From Deinococcus sp. Arct2-2 (GTDB lineage Bacteria > Deinococcota > Deinococci > Deinococcales > Deinococcaceae), in the NCBI RefSeq assembly GCF_004801315.1, contig NZ_SSNW01000001.1:1-64000 (forward strand): a DNA stretch of 64,000 nt. The letters run 5' to 3'. Positions 30,083 to 40,768 of the stretch are shown here, piece by piece. Position 1 is the first letter of the stretch. The number at the start of each line of letters is the position of its first letter. The notes under the pieces are model-generated. The model was not told the origin of the DNA. It did not search any database and was given only the letters and a program-made list of their open reading frames with translations. The position numbers and the translations under genes are program-made.

Positions 30083-30829
30083 TCAGCCTTCTTGCACATG
30101 CGACGTGATCTGAATTTCTCCGTTCACGTCGTCTTGCTGCACGCTGAAGTTGCCCTCTTTGACGCCTTCTAGTAGAGCGGCAAAGTAGGTGGTCTGCTCG
30201 CCCCAGTTTTGCGCCGGAATGCCCCGAAAAGTGAAGGTTCGCAGCCGGGTTCCAAAAGCCCGTAATGCGCCCAAAGCATCGGCCAGCGTCAGGCGTTCAC
30301 GCGACAGCAACGGCACGTCTACCTGACGCACGGCATTTTGGGCGGCCCGCACCAATTTGCCGAGGCTGCCCGCCGGATTGCGTGGGCGTTCCCGGCGGGG
30401 CAGGGTCACGGGGACAGCGCGGGCGGCGATCAGTCCTTCCCGCTCACGCCGCCGCGCCGCTAAAAAGCCCACCAGCGCGTCTAACTCGGCCAGAGCTTCC
30501 ACGCCTTCTACCAGTTCATCCAGCAGGTCATCCGGCCAGCTTTCCTCGGTGGCTTCAGGCTGAATTTGGGGCAGCAGCAAGCGGGCTTTGAGGGCAATGA
30601 CGCTGGCGAGAGTCGGCAGCAAATCAGGTTGGGCGTCGGCGTAGAGCGCACCAAAGCCTTGCGCCCAAGCCAGCACTTCCCGCGTGAGGGCCAGCAGCGG
30701 CACTTGGGGCGGCAGAACCCAGCCAGAGCGCAGGGCCGAGGCCAGTTCTGCCAGTGTGCCCGAAAAGCAGGGCAACTGCACAGCAAAACTGGTCTGAGGG
30801 GCGGGGGCCAAAGCTACAGCCGTTCCCAC
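30083..30829 (-). CDS. scpA: Segregation and condensation protein A
   Basis: A 248-residue kleisin that links SMC heads in chromosome condensation. It shows the ScpA N-terminal features FSGTLAELASALRSGWVLPP and PLLALTREVLAWAQGF, then SVIALKARLLLPQ, and a C-terminal winged-helix-like end (FAALLEGVKEGNFSVQQDD). The family's usual N-terminal start is shorter here. The start is GTG at 30829, with an in-frame stop two codons upstream. It follows trpS by 43 bases in the same direction. scpB is not in the window. Confidence 0.85.
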   Translation of the reverse strand: MGTAVALAPAPQTSFAVQLPCFSGTLAELASALRSGWVLPPQVPLLALTREVLAWAQGFGALYADAQPDLLPTLASVIALKARLLLPQIQPEATEESWPDDLLDELVEGVEALAELDALVGFLAARRREREGLIAARAVPVTLPRRERPRNPAGSLGKLVRAAQNAVRQVDVPLLSRERLTLADALGALRAFGTRLRTFTFRGIPAQNWGEQTTYFAALLEGVKEGNFSVQQDDVNGEIQITSHVQEG

Positions 30830-30872
30830 AACCTACCGCCCACGTCCCACACGCCATTCACGGTTTTGGAAA

Positions 30873-31883
<1,011 letters not shown>

Positions 31884-31949
31884 AATGTCGGCAATTCTAG
31901 CGGGCCGGGGCGGGGGAAGGCGTGGGCTGAATGGCTCAGGGGCACACCG

Positions 31950-32185
31950 CCAGTCTATTTCGCAGCCAGCCCCTGATACGCAAGTAAAAAGAGCCCCGTA
32001 CATCTGCTGTTGCCCTCTCCACCTGTGGGAGAGGGGCGCTGCAAGGCAGCGGGGTGAGGGGCCACCCAGCCAGCGTTCTTGCCTCATATACGCAAGTCAA
32101 TTTAATTCCGTACTACAGGGGAGCGAGAAAGCGTAGTTGTCCTCCCCTTTAAGGGGGGGCGTTGCGTCAGCAACGGGGGGTTCTC
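31950..32185 (+). repeat. Family A repeat, copy 5, split by an insertion
   Basis: The left end (31950-31974, CAGTCTATTTCGCAGCCAGC) and right end (32117-32185) match family A, but its middle is replaced by about 140 bases. That insert holds a family C-like segment (32010-32065) and is framed by the 10-bp direct repeat ATACGCAAGT at 31976-31985 and 32088-32097. This fills most of the 367-base gap between trpS and the SurA-like gene. Confidence 0.75.
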
Positions 32186-32199
32186 CAAACTCCAGACCA

Positions 32200-32231
32200 A
32201 AAATTAGGCGGCCCCATTATGCGGGCCGCCC
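32200..32231 (-). terminator. Intrinsic terminator of the SurA-like gene
   Basis: On the minus strand the stem GGCGGCCC/GGGCCGCC with an eight-base loop is followed by TAATTTTTGG, 20 bases past the stop at 32251. Confidence 0.8.
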
Positions 32232-32250
32232 AATTCGGAAGGAGAGAAGA

Positions 32251-34179
32251 TTAAGGTGTTTCTGCCGGAGTTTCGGTTGCAGGCGTTTCCGTCGCTGGGG
32301 TTTCAGTGGCGGGCGTTCCGGTGGCCGGAGTTTCCGTACCCGTTGCTGGGGTTGCAGGTGTGCCCGGAGCGGGCGTAGCCGGAGTTGCGGGCTTGGGCGT
32401 CGCCGCCGTCACGCGCTTTTCCTGCGCGGCCAAGATAGTTTTCAGGTTGTCGGTGGGCTTCAGGGCAGCCACTTGTTTGGCGACAAAAGCCGATCCGACT
32501 TCGTTCTTTTTGGTGCCCAAGACCGCTTCTTCAATCTGGCTGCGAACGGCGCTGAGGGGCTGAGTGGCGGCGCGTTTCAGGTCGGTTACGTAGGCCACCG
32601 AGTAGCGCGTGCCGACTTGTACCACGTCGCTGAGACTGCCTTCTCCGGCAGTTTTCAGGGTTTTGGCAGTAAAGATGGCGGCCTTCAGTTCTGCGCCCAG
32701 CGTGCTTTCGGTGCCGCCCGTGATGGCTCCGCGCTCGCTCACGGTGCCGCCTGCTTTGGTGGCCGCCTGCGTAAAGTTGCTGCCATTCCAGCTGTTGCGG
32801 AAGGCCACAGCCTGCGCCTTGTCCTTAAAGCTGGCCTCGTTCACGGTGCCGCTGGCTGCCGTTTCAAACTGCTTGATGTTTTCTTGGTAATACTTTTGCA
32901 CGTCGGCATCGGTCACTTTTACGTCACGCGCACCGTAGGCAGCCAGCGATGCGGCCAACTCCTGCCGGGTTCCGGCCAGCGCCAACTTCTGATCCTGCGC
33001 CACTTTGCGGGCGGCGTAGCCCTGAATCAGGCTCTGAACCACTTGCGGTTTCAGGATGCCGTTGACGAGTTGTGCGGCCTGATCGGCAGGCACTTGCTGC
33101 AGCAGTCCGGTGAATTGTTGGTTGCCTACAACCTGCTCGATCACTGCCGAGTAGGGAATGTTTTGGCCCGCGACCTTGGCAACGGTGGGGTCTTCGGCCT
33201 TCCAGTTCACGTCTATGTATTCCACTTTCATGTCGGCGGCCAACTTGTCGCCCCACGCTTCTACGGCAGCGTTCTTCTTCTGCTGGTTTACGGCGGTCAG
33301 CACATCGGTTTTGGCGTCGGCAAAGGGCTTGGGCGCGGGCGCGAGGAACTTCTCTACCTTCACGATGTAAAACTTACCGCCGCTCTTGATCACGTCGGTG
33401 ACGCCGCCCTCGGTGAGCGCAAAGGCCGCCGTGCCGACTTCTGCGGGCAATGCAACCTGCGCCACCGGGCGGGGAGCGCCGTTTTCCAGCGGGCCGAGTG
33501 CGCCGCCCCGGTCTTTGTTTTCGGTGCTGTTGGCGGTGGCGAGGGCTGCAAAGTCGCCGCCTGCTTTCACCTGTGCCAGCAAGCTCTTGGCCTTGGCCTC
33601 GTCGGCCGCCACGATCTGACGGCCCACGATTCGGGCGTCGCTGACAAAATTGGCCTGATTCAGTGTGTAGTACAGCTGCGCTTCGGCGTCGGTGGCGGGC
33701 GTGGCGGTTGCCTTGATGGAATCTACTTTGCGCTGTACAGCAAGGCCGTCGCGGACTTGCTTACGGAAGGCCGCGTCGGTCAGGCCCGCACCTTGCAGCG
33801 CGTCCGTCCACGCTTTGTTGTCGGTCAGTTTGTTCTGCTCGCGCACTTTGGTCACTTCAGCATTCACGTCGTTCTTGCTCACGTTGATGTCTTCAGCGGC
33901 CTGAATGTACAGCACTTGACGGGCCTTTTGGGCCACCACGTAGGTCTTGAAATCGTCGCCCAACAGCCCGGTGTCGGTGCTGCTCAGCACAGGATTGCCA
34001 CGCCGCAGGGCTTCGAGTTCTTCTACCGTAATGGTCTGCCCGTTCACCTTCAGGGCAGGCGTTCCGGTTTGGCGGTTAAAGAGGCTGCCGAGGTTCGGCG
34101 TGAACTGGTAGGCCATGCCCACCACCAACATCAATGCCAGAACGCCCAGCAGGACGTTCACGAACTTCTTGTTCTTCAC
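32251..34179 (-). CDS. SurA/PpiD-like periplasmic peptidyl-prolyl isomerase and chaperone
   Basis: A 642-residue exported or membrane-anchored foldase. One N-terminal hydrophobic helix (FVNVLLGVLALMLVVGMAYQ) is followed by a SurA_N-like helical domain, then a parvulin-type PPIase region (about 235-350: ARIVGRQIVAADEAKAKSLL, GGALGPLENGAP, GGVTDVIKSGGKFYIVKVE). A second similar unit lies near 400-540. The C-terminal 50 residues are a low-complexity Thr-Pro-Ala-Glu tail. I start at GTG 34179 because AAGGAGAT lies just upstream; an upstream TTG codon is less likely. It would fold envelope proteins. Confidence 0.88.
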   Translation of the reverse strand: MKNKKFVNVLLGVLALMLVVGMAYQFTPNLGSLFNRQTGTPALKVNGQTITVEELEALRRGNPVLSSTDTGLLGDDFKTYVVAQKARQVLYIQAAEDINVSKNDVNAEVTKVREQNKLTDNKAWTDALQGAGLTDAAFRKQVRDGLAVQRKVDSIKATATPATDAEAQLYYTLNQANFVSDARIVGRQIVAADEAKAKSLLAQVKAGGDFAALATANSTENKDRGGALGPLENGAPRPVAQVALPAEVGTAAFALTEGGVTDVIKSGGKFYIVKVEKFLAPAPKPFADAKTDVLTAVNQQKKNAAVEAWGDKLAADMKVEYIDVNWKAEDPTVAKVAGQNIPYSAVIEQVVGNQQFTGLLQQVPADQAAQLVNGILKPQVVQSLIQGYAARKVAQDQKLALAGTRQELAASLAAYGARDVKVTDADVQKYYQENIKQFETAASGTVNEASFKDKAQAVAFRNSWNGSNFTQAATKAGGTVSERGAITGGTESTLGAELKAAIFTAKTLKTAGEGSLSDVVQVGTRYSVAYVTDLKRAATQPLSAVRSQIEEAVLGTKKNEVGSAFVAKQVAALKPTDNLKTILAAQEKRVTAATPKPATPATPAPGTPATPATGTETPATGTPATETPATETPATETPAETP

Positions 34180-34246
34180 TTGATCTCCTTCATGCAAAGT
34201 GCTACTTTAGCTGAGCTTTGTGGGTTCCGTTTTGGAATCTCTGTAA

Positions 34247-34323
<77 letters not shown>

Positions 34324-34567
34324 CGATCAATCTGCAAGCCAGTCACGTCGCCTCTTTGGGCGGCGTTTCTGTATGGGCGGCTTCCATAGAGCTGTCGTCT
34401 ACTGGAATGGGGACGAGACAAAAAGGACACGGGCAGGATTCTAGCACGCAAGGTTAAAGGGGCGTGAAGGCAAAATCTCTGTTCTGAACGGTGTTTTTGG
34501 TTGCCTTTGTGGGTTCGGGACTCTGGTCGTGCTGCTGCTGCGCCTCCCCCTGAGCGCCCCCGCCATG

Positions 34568-34573
34568 TACGCT
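34568..34573 (+). promoter_or_regulatory. Leaderless -10 box (TACGCT) of the SIS-domain gene
   Basis: TACGCT lies exactly seven bases before the ATG at 34581. Confidence 0.55.
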
Positions 34574-34580
34574 AGTCGGT

Positions 34581-35642
34581 ATGACCATTCCCTCTGCTCC
34601 TGCCCCCGCCAGCGACCTGTTTGCGCTGCTGGCCCGCTTGCCCGGCAGTTATGCTGGCCCCACCCGCCCCGAACCAGCCCCGCACGCCATCGTCGGCGTA
34701 GGTGAAGCCACGCTGGCTGTGCAATTGGCCGAAACCCTCGTGGCCGTCAACTTTACCCGCACAGGCACGCAATTTGTGCTGGACAGTGCCGACGCCGGAG
34801 ACGCCGCCCGCACTTTTGCGGAACTGGCCGAAGTCGCGGGCGCGGCAGTAAAACGCATCAGCACCGGCGGCAGCGCCAGCGAAATAGATGTCTTGGTTCC
34901 GGGTGGCCCACTTGCCACCTACCACTTTGCCCAGTTTTTGGCCCATGCCACCGGGCACGGCGAGCAGGCGCAGTCCGCCGACGCGCTGCTGACCGATCTG
35001 GCCTACCGCTGCGCCCCCAGCGTAGAGCAGGACAATCCCGCCCGCGATTTGGCGTGGAGTTTGTGGGGCCGCACGCCGCTGCTGCTGGCCGCGCCCGACG
35101 CCGAGGCCTTGCCGCAGGCGTGGCAAACCCTGCTGGCCCGCATCGGCAAAACGCTGAGCATTCCGGTCATGGGCGATCCGCTGCCCTTCGTGACCGGCGC
35201 GTTCGAGGCCCAGCACGAAAAGGGCGACGGCAAAATTGCGTTGCTGCTGGGCGACGCCGATCCTGCCTTGATGGTGGCCCGCGAAATCTTGGAATCGCGC
35301 ATTGACGAAGTGGTGCATGTGCCGTACTTTGCGGAGGAAGTGGGCGGGTACGCGGCCCAGTTGGGCCTGTGGTACTTCGGCGCGTGGGTGGCTGCATATT
35401 TGGCCGAGCGTTACGAGCAATCGCCCAACGATCTGCCTATTTTGCGCCGCGCTCAGGCCGTCCTGAGTGGCGAGGCCGCCGAAGACACCCTCAACGCCCC
35501 CCGCGAAGACGTGCGCCGCACGCCGATCATCAAGGACTGGCGCGATGAAGACGCCGACTCTGGCGACGGCAACCCGGACGGTCTTGAAGACGACTTTGAC
35601 GAAGAAGACTTCGACGAAGATATGGATGAGGACGACGAATAA
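34581..35642 (+). CDS. SIS-domain protein, phosphoglucose/phosphomannose isomerase-like
   Basis: A 353-residue protein resembling the two-domain SIS fold of archaeal and bacterial phosphoglucose/phosphomannose isomerases. Residues 35-135 look like a first SIS-type unit (HAIVGVGEATLAVQLAETLV, ISTGGSASEIDVLVPGG). Residues 170-310 fit the C-terminal isomerase domain (RTPLLLAAPDAEALPQAWQT, YFGAWVAAYLAERYEQSPND). The last 30 residues are strongly acidic (GLEDDFDEEDFDEDMDEDDE), an unusual tail. The family call is moderate and the substrate is not shown. A TACGCT box seven bases upstream suggests a leaderless mRNA. Confidence 0.65.
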   Translation: MTIPSAPAPASDLFALLARLPGSYAGPTRPEPAPHAIVGVGEATLAVQLAETLVAVNFTRTGTQFVLDSADAGDAARTFAELAEVAGAAVKRISTGGSASEIDVLVPGGPLATYHFAQFLAHATGHGEQAQSADALLTDLAYRCAPSVEQDNPARDLAWSLWGRTPLLLAAPDAEALPQAWQTLLARIGKTLSIPVMGDPLPFVTGAFEAQHEKGDGKIALLLGDADPALMVAREILESRIDEVVHVPYFAEEVGGYAAQLGLWYFGAWVAAYLAERYEQSPNDLPILRRAQAVLSGEAAEDTLNAPREDVRRTPIIKDWRDEDADSGDGNPDGLEDDFDEEDFDEDMDEDDE

Positions 35643-35726
35643 CATTGATTGAGGTGAACAGTCATGTGGTTAGGCTGTCACTAGAGCGAAGCGAGCACGA
35701 AGAAAGTAGGCTTTCGGGTACTGATT

Positions 35727-37886
35727 TCAGTCGTCGGCCACAGCCAATACATGCTCCGCCGCTTCGGGCCTACCCACTTCAGGCACCTCTAACCCCAGCA
35801 TGGCGTGAACACTGGCCGTCCAGCCCGCGTCATCCAGCGTGCGGTGATGGTGCGCCCATTGCCAGCGGCGGTAGGCGTCGGCGGCGCTCTCTAGATGCGC
35901 GTCGTCCTGTGTGGCGTCTAGCATGGGGTTGGGCGGCGGCGGGGCAAGGTGATGCCGGGTCAGTGCGCCTTCCAGTTCAGCCAGTGTTTTGGGGCCGTAA
36001 GCAAAGGCCACTCGCCCCGCCGTGACCCACATTCGCAGGTCGGATTCGGCGGGCAAGGCGTACAGGATCAGTTCGCCGCCGGGGTGCGGGTCGCCTGGAC
36101 GGGTCAGGGTCAGGCCCGGCACGTTGCCGCTCAGGTAGTCGGCCACCGCGCCCTGTGCATAGGCGCTGGCCCCCGATTTCAGGTGCTGCATGGCCTCTTT
36201 GGGATCTAGGCGCGGGGTGGGGGAGAGGGCCGTTGCCGCATCCATTCCTTCCAGCCCCAAAGAAGCAGGCAGGCGCAACGCTTGGCCGTGCAACTCTAGA
36301 TTCACTTTGCCCCGGAATTCGTTCAGCACCAATTGTGTGGCAAGGTCGCGGCTTCCGGGTGTGGCGTCGGTTTCGCCGTATTTCACGCCCTTCAGTGGCC
36401 CCACCCGGAATTGCAGGCTGTCGCCGCGTTTGCCCACGAGGCGCGTGTCGGTGAGGGTATCGCGCACATGCCAGAGCGGGGGGCGGTGGCCTTCGCCGTA
36501 GGGTTCGAAGCTGGCGGCCTCGGCCACCAAGTCCATTGTCGCCCCCAGCGTGGGCAGGGGCGCGTCTAGCAAAACGGTTGGCACAGGCGTCGGGAATTGC
36601 CGCGCATAGGCGTGAATCCGGTCACGAAAGGCCCCAATATTTTCGGGCGCAATAGAAAAGCCTGCCGCGCCGGGATGTCCACCGAAACGCTTCAGCAGAT
36701 GTTCGCTGTCGCGGAGGCCCTGCACCGCGCTAATTCCGGGCGTACTCCGCACCGAGCCTTTGCCCTGCGCGATGATGTACACGGGCTTGTGGTAGGTCTC
36801 CACCAATTTGCTAGCCACAATCCCCATGACGCCCGCGTGCCAATCGGCGTGCGTGACCACCAGTGCGGGTTCCGAAGGGTCGGCAATCGCCAATGCCTGC
36901 TCGAACATTTTGTCTTGCAGCACGCGGCGGTCGGCGTTGCGCGTCTCCAAATACGCCGCGAGGGTGACCGCCTCATGCTGGCTGTCGGTGGTCAGCAATT
37001 GCAGCGCGATATCGGCCTCGCCCAAGCGTCCGGCGGCATTGATGCGCGGAGCCAGAATAAACGCCACGTCGCGGGCGGTGGGGCGACGCACCTGCTTGGT
37101 GTCCATCAGGGCACGCAGGCCGGGGTGCATGGTGCGCTCCATTTCCTGCAATCCGGCCCGCACCAGCGCCCGGTTTTCTCCGATCAAGGGGGCTACGTCG
37201 GCCACCGTGCCCAGCGTTGCCAGTGCCGTGAGGGGCCGGGGTTCGGGCAAGCCCAACTCGGTGTAAATGGCCCACAGCAAGTGATACGCCACGCCCGCCC
37301 CGGTCAGGTTGTGCAGCGCCCCGTTGTAGCCACTGGTCAGTTGCGGGTGAACCACCAACGTCGCGGGAAACTCTTTGCCGGGCGCGTGGTGGTCGGTTAC
37401 GATCACGTCTACGCCCCGGCCCATCAGCGCCCGCACTTCCTCCACATTGCTGACGCCGCAGTCCACCGTGACCAGCAGGTCGGCAGCATCGGCGTGTTCT
37501 TCTACCCGGTCAGGATGTACGCCGTAACCTTCGTTCAGGCGGTGCGGAATAAAGCCGTGCACATTGGCCCCGACTTGCCGCAGCCCCAGCACCAGAATCG
37601 CCGTTGCGGTCACGCCGTCAGCGTCGTAATCGCCGTGAATCCGGATACGTTTGTTAGCGGCTACCGCTTTCACTATTCGCTGCGCTGCCTCAACCAAGGC
37701 CGGGTTAGGCGTCAGCGTCAGCGGGGGGTCAAGCAGTTCGCGGGTCAGGCCGCGCCCGTGCAGCACTTGTGCCAGCGGCGGAGACACGCGCCAAGCCCGC
37801 ATCACGTCCAGCAGTTCTTCACGGCTGGCAGGCGGGGCCAGCAGCCAGCGCGGTTCGGGGGCGGTTTTTGTTTTGACTGGACTCAT
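35727..37886 (-). CDS. recJ: Single-stranded-DNA-specific exonuclease RecJ
   Basis: A 719-residue RecJ, a 5'-3' ssDNA exonuclease of the RecFOR pathway. The DHH nuclease motifs are all present: IRIHGDYDADGVTATAILVL (motif I), LVTVDCGVSN, IVTDHHAPGKEFPATLVVHP (DHH), and the DHHA1 region with RFGGHPGAAGFSI. An OB-fold domain and a roughly 200-residue C-terminal extension follow, typical of Deinococcus RecJ. Its ATG overlaps the stop of the lapA-like gene by four bases (ATGA). recO, from the same pathway, is also in this window. Confidence 0.96.
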   Translation of the reverse strand: MSPVKTKTAPEPRWLLAPPASREELLDVMRAWRVSPPLAQVLHGRGLTRELLDPPLTLTPNPALVEAAQRIVKAVAANKRIRIHGDYDADGVTATAILVLGLRQVGANVHGFIPHRLNEGYGVHPDRVEEHADAADLLVTVDCGVSNVEEVRALMGRGVDVIVTDHHAPGKEFPATLVVHPQLTSGYNGALHNLTGAGVAYHLLWAIYTELGLPEPRPLTALATLGTVADVAPLIGENRALVRAGLQEMERTMHPGLRALMDTKQVRRPTARDVAFILAPRINAAGRLGEADIALQLLTTDSQHEAVTLAAYLETRNADRRVLQDKMFEQALAIADPSEPALVVTHADWHAGVMGIVASKLVETYHKPVYIIAQGKGSVRSTPGISAVQGLRDSEHLLKRFGGHPGAAGFSIAPENIGAFRDRIHAYARQFPTPVPTVLLDAPLPTLGATMDLVAEAASFEPYGEGHRPPLWHVRDTLTDTRLVGKRGDSLQFRVGPLKGVKYGETDATPGSRDLATQLVLNEFRGKVNLELHGQALRLPASLGLEGMDAATALSPTPRLDPKEAMQHLKSGASAYAQGAVADYLSGNVPGLTLTRPGDPHPGGELILYALPAESDLRMWVTAGRVAFAYGPKTLAELEGALTRHHLAPPPPNPMLDATQDDAHLESAADAYRRWQWAHHHRTLDDAGWTASVHAMLGLEVPEVGRPEAAEHVLAVADD

Positions 37887-38251
37887 GGCTGGGTTCCTTG
37901 TTGCGCTTGTTCTGATTCGGTGGGTGCGGCGGGAGCCAGATTGGCCGGTGTCATGGCTCCCAAGCGGGCCTGCAACGTGGCGGCCAAGCGGTTTTCCAGC
38001 GCCGAGCGTTCGCGCACGTCCCGCCTGCGCTTGGCCCGCACGTTCCAGAGGGGCGGAACGAACAGCAGGGCCGCGTACACGGCCCCCGTCAGCAAAAACA
38101 GCGCCACCGCCGCACCTACGGGCAGGCTCAGTTCGCCGCGTCCAAAGGGGAGGGGCAGCCGCACCACCTGCGGGTTTTCCAGCGCCACCAAGAGCAGGTA
38201 AGCCGCCAGCGCCAGCAGCAGTAAAACTTGCACAAACGAAACGAGCCGCAT
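37883..38251 (-). CDS. LapA-domain (DUF1049) small membrane protein
   Basis: A 122-residue protein with two membrane helices (about residues 4-24 and 45-68) joined by the LapA signature ALENPQVVRLPLPFGRGEL. A basic helical segment (RAKRRRDVRERSALENRLAA) and a polar tail follow. LapA/YciS-like proteins take part in envelope homeostasis in E. coli, where LapAB controls LPS synthesis; here the role is unknown. TAAACT (38260-38265) lies eight bases before the ATG. recJ overlaps its end. Confidence 0.85.
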   Translation of the reverse strand: MRLVSFVQVLLLLALAAYLLLVALENPQVVRLPLPFGRGELSLPVGAAVALFLLTGAVYAALLFVPPLWNVRAKRRRDVRERSALENRLAATLQARLGAMTPANLAPAAPTESEQAQQGTQP

Positions 38252-38350
38252 CAGGGAACAGTTTAGCGCTTACGCCGGGTCAGAAAGGCAAGGCAGCCGC
38301 AGACTTTCGGGACGGCTGGCCCACGTTGCGCCGCTAGAATAGGGGCTGAT

Positions 38351-39235
38351 ATGGTGCCCCGCCTGCGTTCCGTTCCGCGCCCTGCGCTGCTGCCGCTCTC
38401 CCGGCTGTTGGCGGTGTCGCGTCCGGCGCTGTGGGTCAATACGGTGGGCACGCTCATTACGGGGCTGTGGCTCAGCGGGCATCTGTACACTCTCCATCTA
38501 GAACTTTGGGCGCTGCTGCTGTATTTCACGCTTCCCTTCAACCTGCTCATTTACGGCCTGAACGACTTGTCTGACCGGGCCGAAGATGCCCGCAGTGGGC
38601 GCAAAGGCGGCTGGCAAGGCGCACGCCTGATGTCGGGCGAAGGTGCGCCCCTCCTGACGGCGATTCTGGCCGTGAACTTGCCGTTTTTGCTGGCGCTGGC
38701 GTGGCTGCTCCCGCCCGCGGCGTCGCTGGTGTTGGCGTTATCGGCGGGCTTGTTCGCGGCCTACTCGGTGCCGCCGCTGCGCTTCAAGGGCCACCCGGTG
38801 CTGGACGGCCTGAGCAACGTGGCCTACGCCCTGCCGCTGGTATTGCCCGCGCTGGTGCTGGGCGGCCCCGTTCCGCTGCTGCCCTTGCTGGCGCTGATGG
38901 CCTATTCAGTGGGCAAACACGCCTTCGACGCCGTGCAGGACATTCCCGCAGACCGGGAAGGCGGCACACGCACGGTGGCGACAACGTTGGGCGCGGCGGG
39001 GACGGCCTTCTATGCATTGGTCTGGTTCACGCTGGCCGGGGCGCTCCTTTGGGGAGAAAGTCGGCTGGTGGCCCTGACCTTGTGGGCGGTATGCGGCGGC
39101 ATGGCCCTAGCCCTCTCCCGCATGCCCACGCCGGAGTGGGCCGCCCGCCTGTACCCGCTGAGCATCGTGTCGCCTTGGCTGGTGGGCACGGTGGCGGGGG
39201 TGCAGTTGGTGTATTTGCTGGCACGGCAGGGGTGA
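38351..39235 (+). CDS. UbiA-family prenyltransferase (lycopene elongase-like)
   Basis: A 294-residue membrane prenyltransferase with about eight helices. The two Asp-rich motifs are [17 protein letters not shown] (about residues 72-88) and [16 protein letters not shown] (about 195-210). The form resembles the lycopene elongase/UbiA proteins of carotenoid-producing actinobacteria and archaea. It lies just upstream of a CrtD-like desaturase, which supports a role in carotenoid or quinone side-chain chemistry; the exact acceptor is not known. TAGAAT ends ten bases before the ATG. Confidence 0.85.
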   Translation: MVPRLRSVPRPALLPLSRLLAVSRPALWVNTVGTLITGLWLSGHLYTLHLELWALLLYFTLPFNLLIYGLNDLSDRAEDARSGRKGGWQGARLMSGEGAPLLTAILAVNLPFLLALAWLLPPAASLVLALSAGLFAAYSVPPLRFKGHPVLDGLSNVAYALPLVLPALVLGGPVPLLPLLALMAYSVGKHAFDAVQDIPADREGGTRTVATTLGAAGTAFYALVWFTLAGALLWGESRLVALTLWAVCGGMALALSRMPTPEWAARLYPLSIVSPWLVGTVAGVQLVYLLARQG

Positions 39236-39272
39236 GAGAAGAGAGATGCATCAGTGGACAAGCATTGGGTTT

Positions 39273-39338
39273 TGCTCCCTCCCTCTTTATGGGGGAGGGT
39301 TGGGGAGGGGGTAGGTGAGCAAAGCGAATGCCCTTTTC
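39273..39338. repeat. Family C repeat, copy at the crtD start
   Basis: CTCCCTCCCTCTTTATGGGG with GGAGGGTTGGGGAGGGGG and GAGCAAAGCGAATGCCCTT. The same hairpin plus tail occurs at 49934, 53796 and 63010. An ATG inside this repeat (39328) is in frame with the desaturase and could mislead start prediction. Confidence 0.7.
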
Positions 39339-39351
39339 CAAGATATTGAAG

Positions 39352-40716
39352 GTGTCTGATCCGGTTAGTCCAACTACCGCCATCATCGGCGGCGGCTTGG
39401 CGGGCCTTGCGCTCGCCTCACTGTTGGCCCAGCGGGGTCACAGCGTCACTGTGTACGAAGCAGACCGCTTGGGCGGAAAGCTTAGGCGCATAGACGTAGG
39501 TGGCCTGAGTTTCGACACCGGCCCCAGCCTGTTCACCTTTCCCGGCGTATGGCACAGGGTTCTGGCCCGCCTGAAGGAAGGTTCAGACCTGCTGGACTTG
39601 CGCCCGCTGCCGGGTGGCTTGGGCCTTCATCACACGCCGTTTGGCTCAGTGCCGTTGCCTGTGCCGCCCGGTCATGCGCTATACGCCGACTGGCTGCGGG
39701 TGTGTGCGGCGGCGGCCCCGGTTGCGCCGCACGTAGAAACGCTGCTGACCACGCCGCCCCGCTTTACTTCCCCGGCTTTCCTGCGGGCGAGTGCGGCGCT
39801 GGCACGCGCTACTGGGCCGCACCTGACCGCCGAGGGCTGGATTCGGGCGCGGCGGGTGCATCCGGGGTTGGCCCACGCGCTCCGCACCCACGCCCTGAAT
39901 GCCGGACTGCCGCCCGCCGATGCCCCGGCCCTGTACGCCCTGCTTCCGGCCCTGATCGCGGGTCATGTCTGCCGTCCAGCGGGGGGAATGGGCGTGCTGC
40001 TGGACAGCTTGCGGGGTTTTTGCGTGGCGCGTGGCGTGCAATTTCGGGGCGCGGTACGGCGGCTGGATGCGGCGTCGGTCACTCTCACGCTGGACGGGGG
40101 AGAGGTGGCCCGCCACGATCTGTTGGTCAGCGCGATTGACCCGGCAAGGCTGGCGGCGTTGCGGGGTTTGCCCGTGCATTCGCCCTTGCCCCGGCGCACG
40201 GTCAGCGGCGTGGCCGTGTATGCCGCGTTTGCTCAGACCGTGCCTCTGCCCGCCACCAGCATCATTCCGCCCACCGACTTTGCCACCTTCCGCGCTGCCA
40301 TGCGTGCTGGGGCATTCCCACCCGATACGCTGGCCCTCGTTCACGCCGATGGGCCGCGCTTGGCGGTGTTGCTGACTGCCCCGGCCACCGCTCGCCCACT
40401 CAAGCTGGATCATCCTTGGGTACGGGCGCAATTGGCGCGTGTAGAAGAGATGTTGAATGTACCGGGGCTGCTGGCTTCGGCGTCGGCTGTATCCGTTTTA
40501 GACCCAGCCCACTACGCACAGGGCGGCCATCCGGGCGGCGCAATTTACAGCCTAGGCTCGCCGGTCTGGCGCGGCGGCCCTCTGCATCCCCAGCCTTACC
40601 GCCTCTCGCCCCGGCTGTGGCAGGTAGGCACCGGCGTGCACCCGGGCGGCGGCATCCCGGCCATTCTGGGCGGGGCGCTCATTGTGGATGAGTTGCTGGC
40701 TGGGTCATCCTTTTAA
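39352..40716 (+). CDS. crtD: CrtD-like carotenoid desaturase (phytoene desaturase family)
   Basis: A flavin amine oxidase of the CrtI/CrtD family, 454 residues from GTG at 39352. It has the FAD-binding [20 protein letters not shown] at the N-terminus, then [20 protein letters not shown], and a C-terminal [20 protein letters not shown] that closes the flavin site. In Deinococcus, CrtD makes the 3',4' double bond of deinoxanthin; this protein is a candidate by family and by its UbiA neighbour. The start is uncertain: an in-frame ATG at 39328 lies inside a dispersed repeat, so I prefer the GTG (VSDPVSPTT), although neither has a good ribosome-binding site. Confidence 0.85.
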   Translation: MSDPVSPTTAIIGGGLAGLALASLLAQRGHSVTVYEADRLGGKLRRIDVGGLSFDTGPSLFTFPGVWHRVLARLKEGSDLLDLRPLPGGLGLHHTPFGSVPLPVPPGHALYADWLRVCAAAAPVAPHVETLLTTPPRFTSPAFLRASAALARATGPHLTAEGWIRARRVHPGLAHALRTHALNAGLPPADAPALYALLPALIAGHVCRPAGGMGVLLDSLRGFCVARGVQFRGAVRRLDAASVTLTLDGGEVARHDLLVSAIDPARLAALRGLPVHSPLPRRTVSGVAVYAAFAQTVPLPATSIIPPTDFATFRAAMRAGAFPPDTLALVHADGPRLAVLLTAPATARPLKLDHPWVRAQLARVEEMLNVPGLLASASAVSVLDPAHYAQGGHPGGAIYSLGSPVWRGGPLHPQPYRLSPRLWQVGTGVHPGGGIPAILGGALIVDELLAGSSF

Positions 40717-40720
40717 CAAG

Positions 40721-40744
40721 AAAAAACCCGCCACAGGGCAGGTT
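40721..40744 (-). terminator. Intrinsic terminator of the 48-residue membrane protein gene
   Basis: On the minus strand AACCTGCC pairs with GGCGGGTT around a four-base loop, and the stem runs into TTTTTT. Confidence 0.8.
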
Positions 40745-40768
40745 CAGGGTAGAAATTTGAGTTTAGAT

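Noticed and set aside
36597..38201. A 534-codon plus-strand frame opposite recJ and lapA
   Set aside because: RecJ motifs lie on the minus strand; the shadow has no domain.
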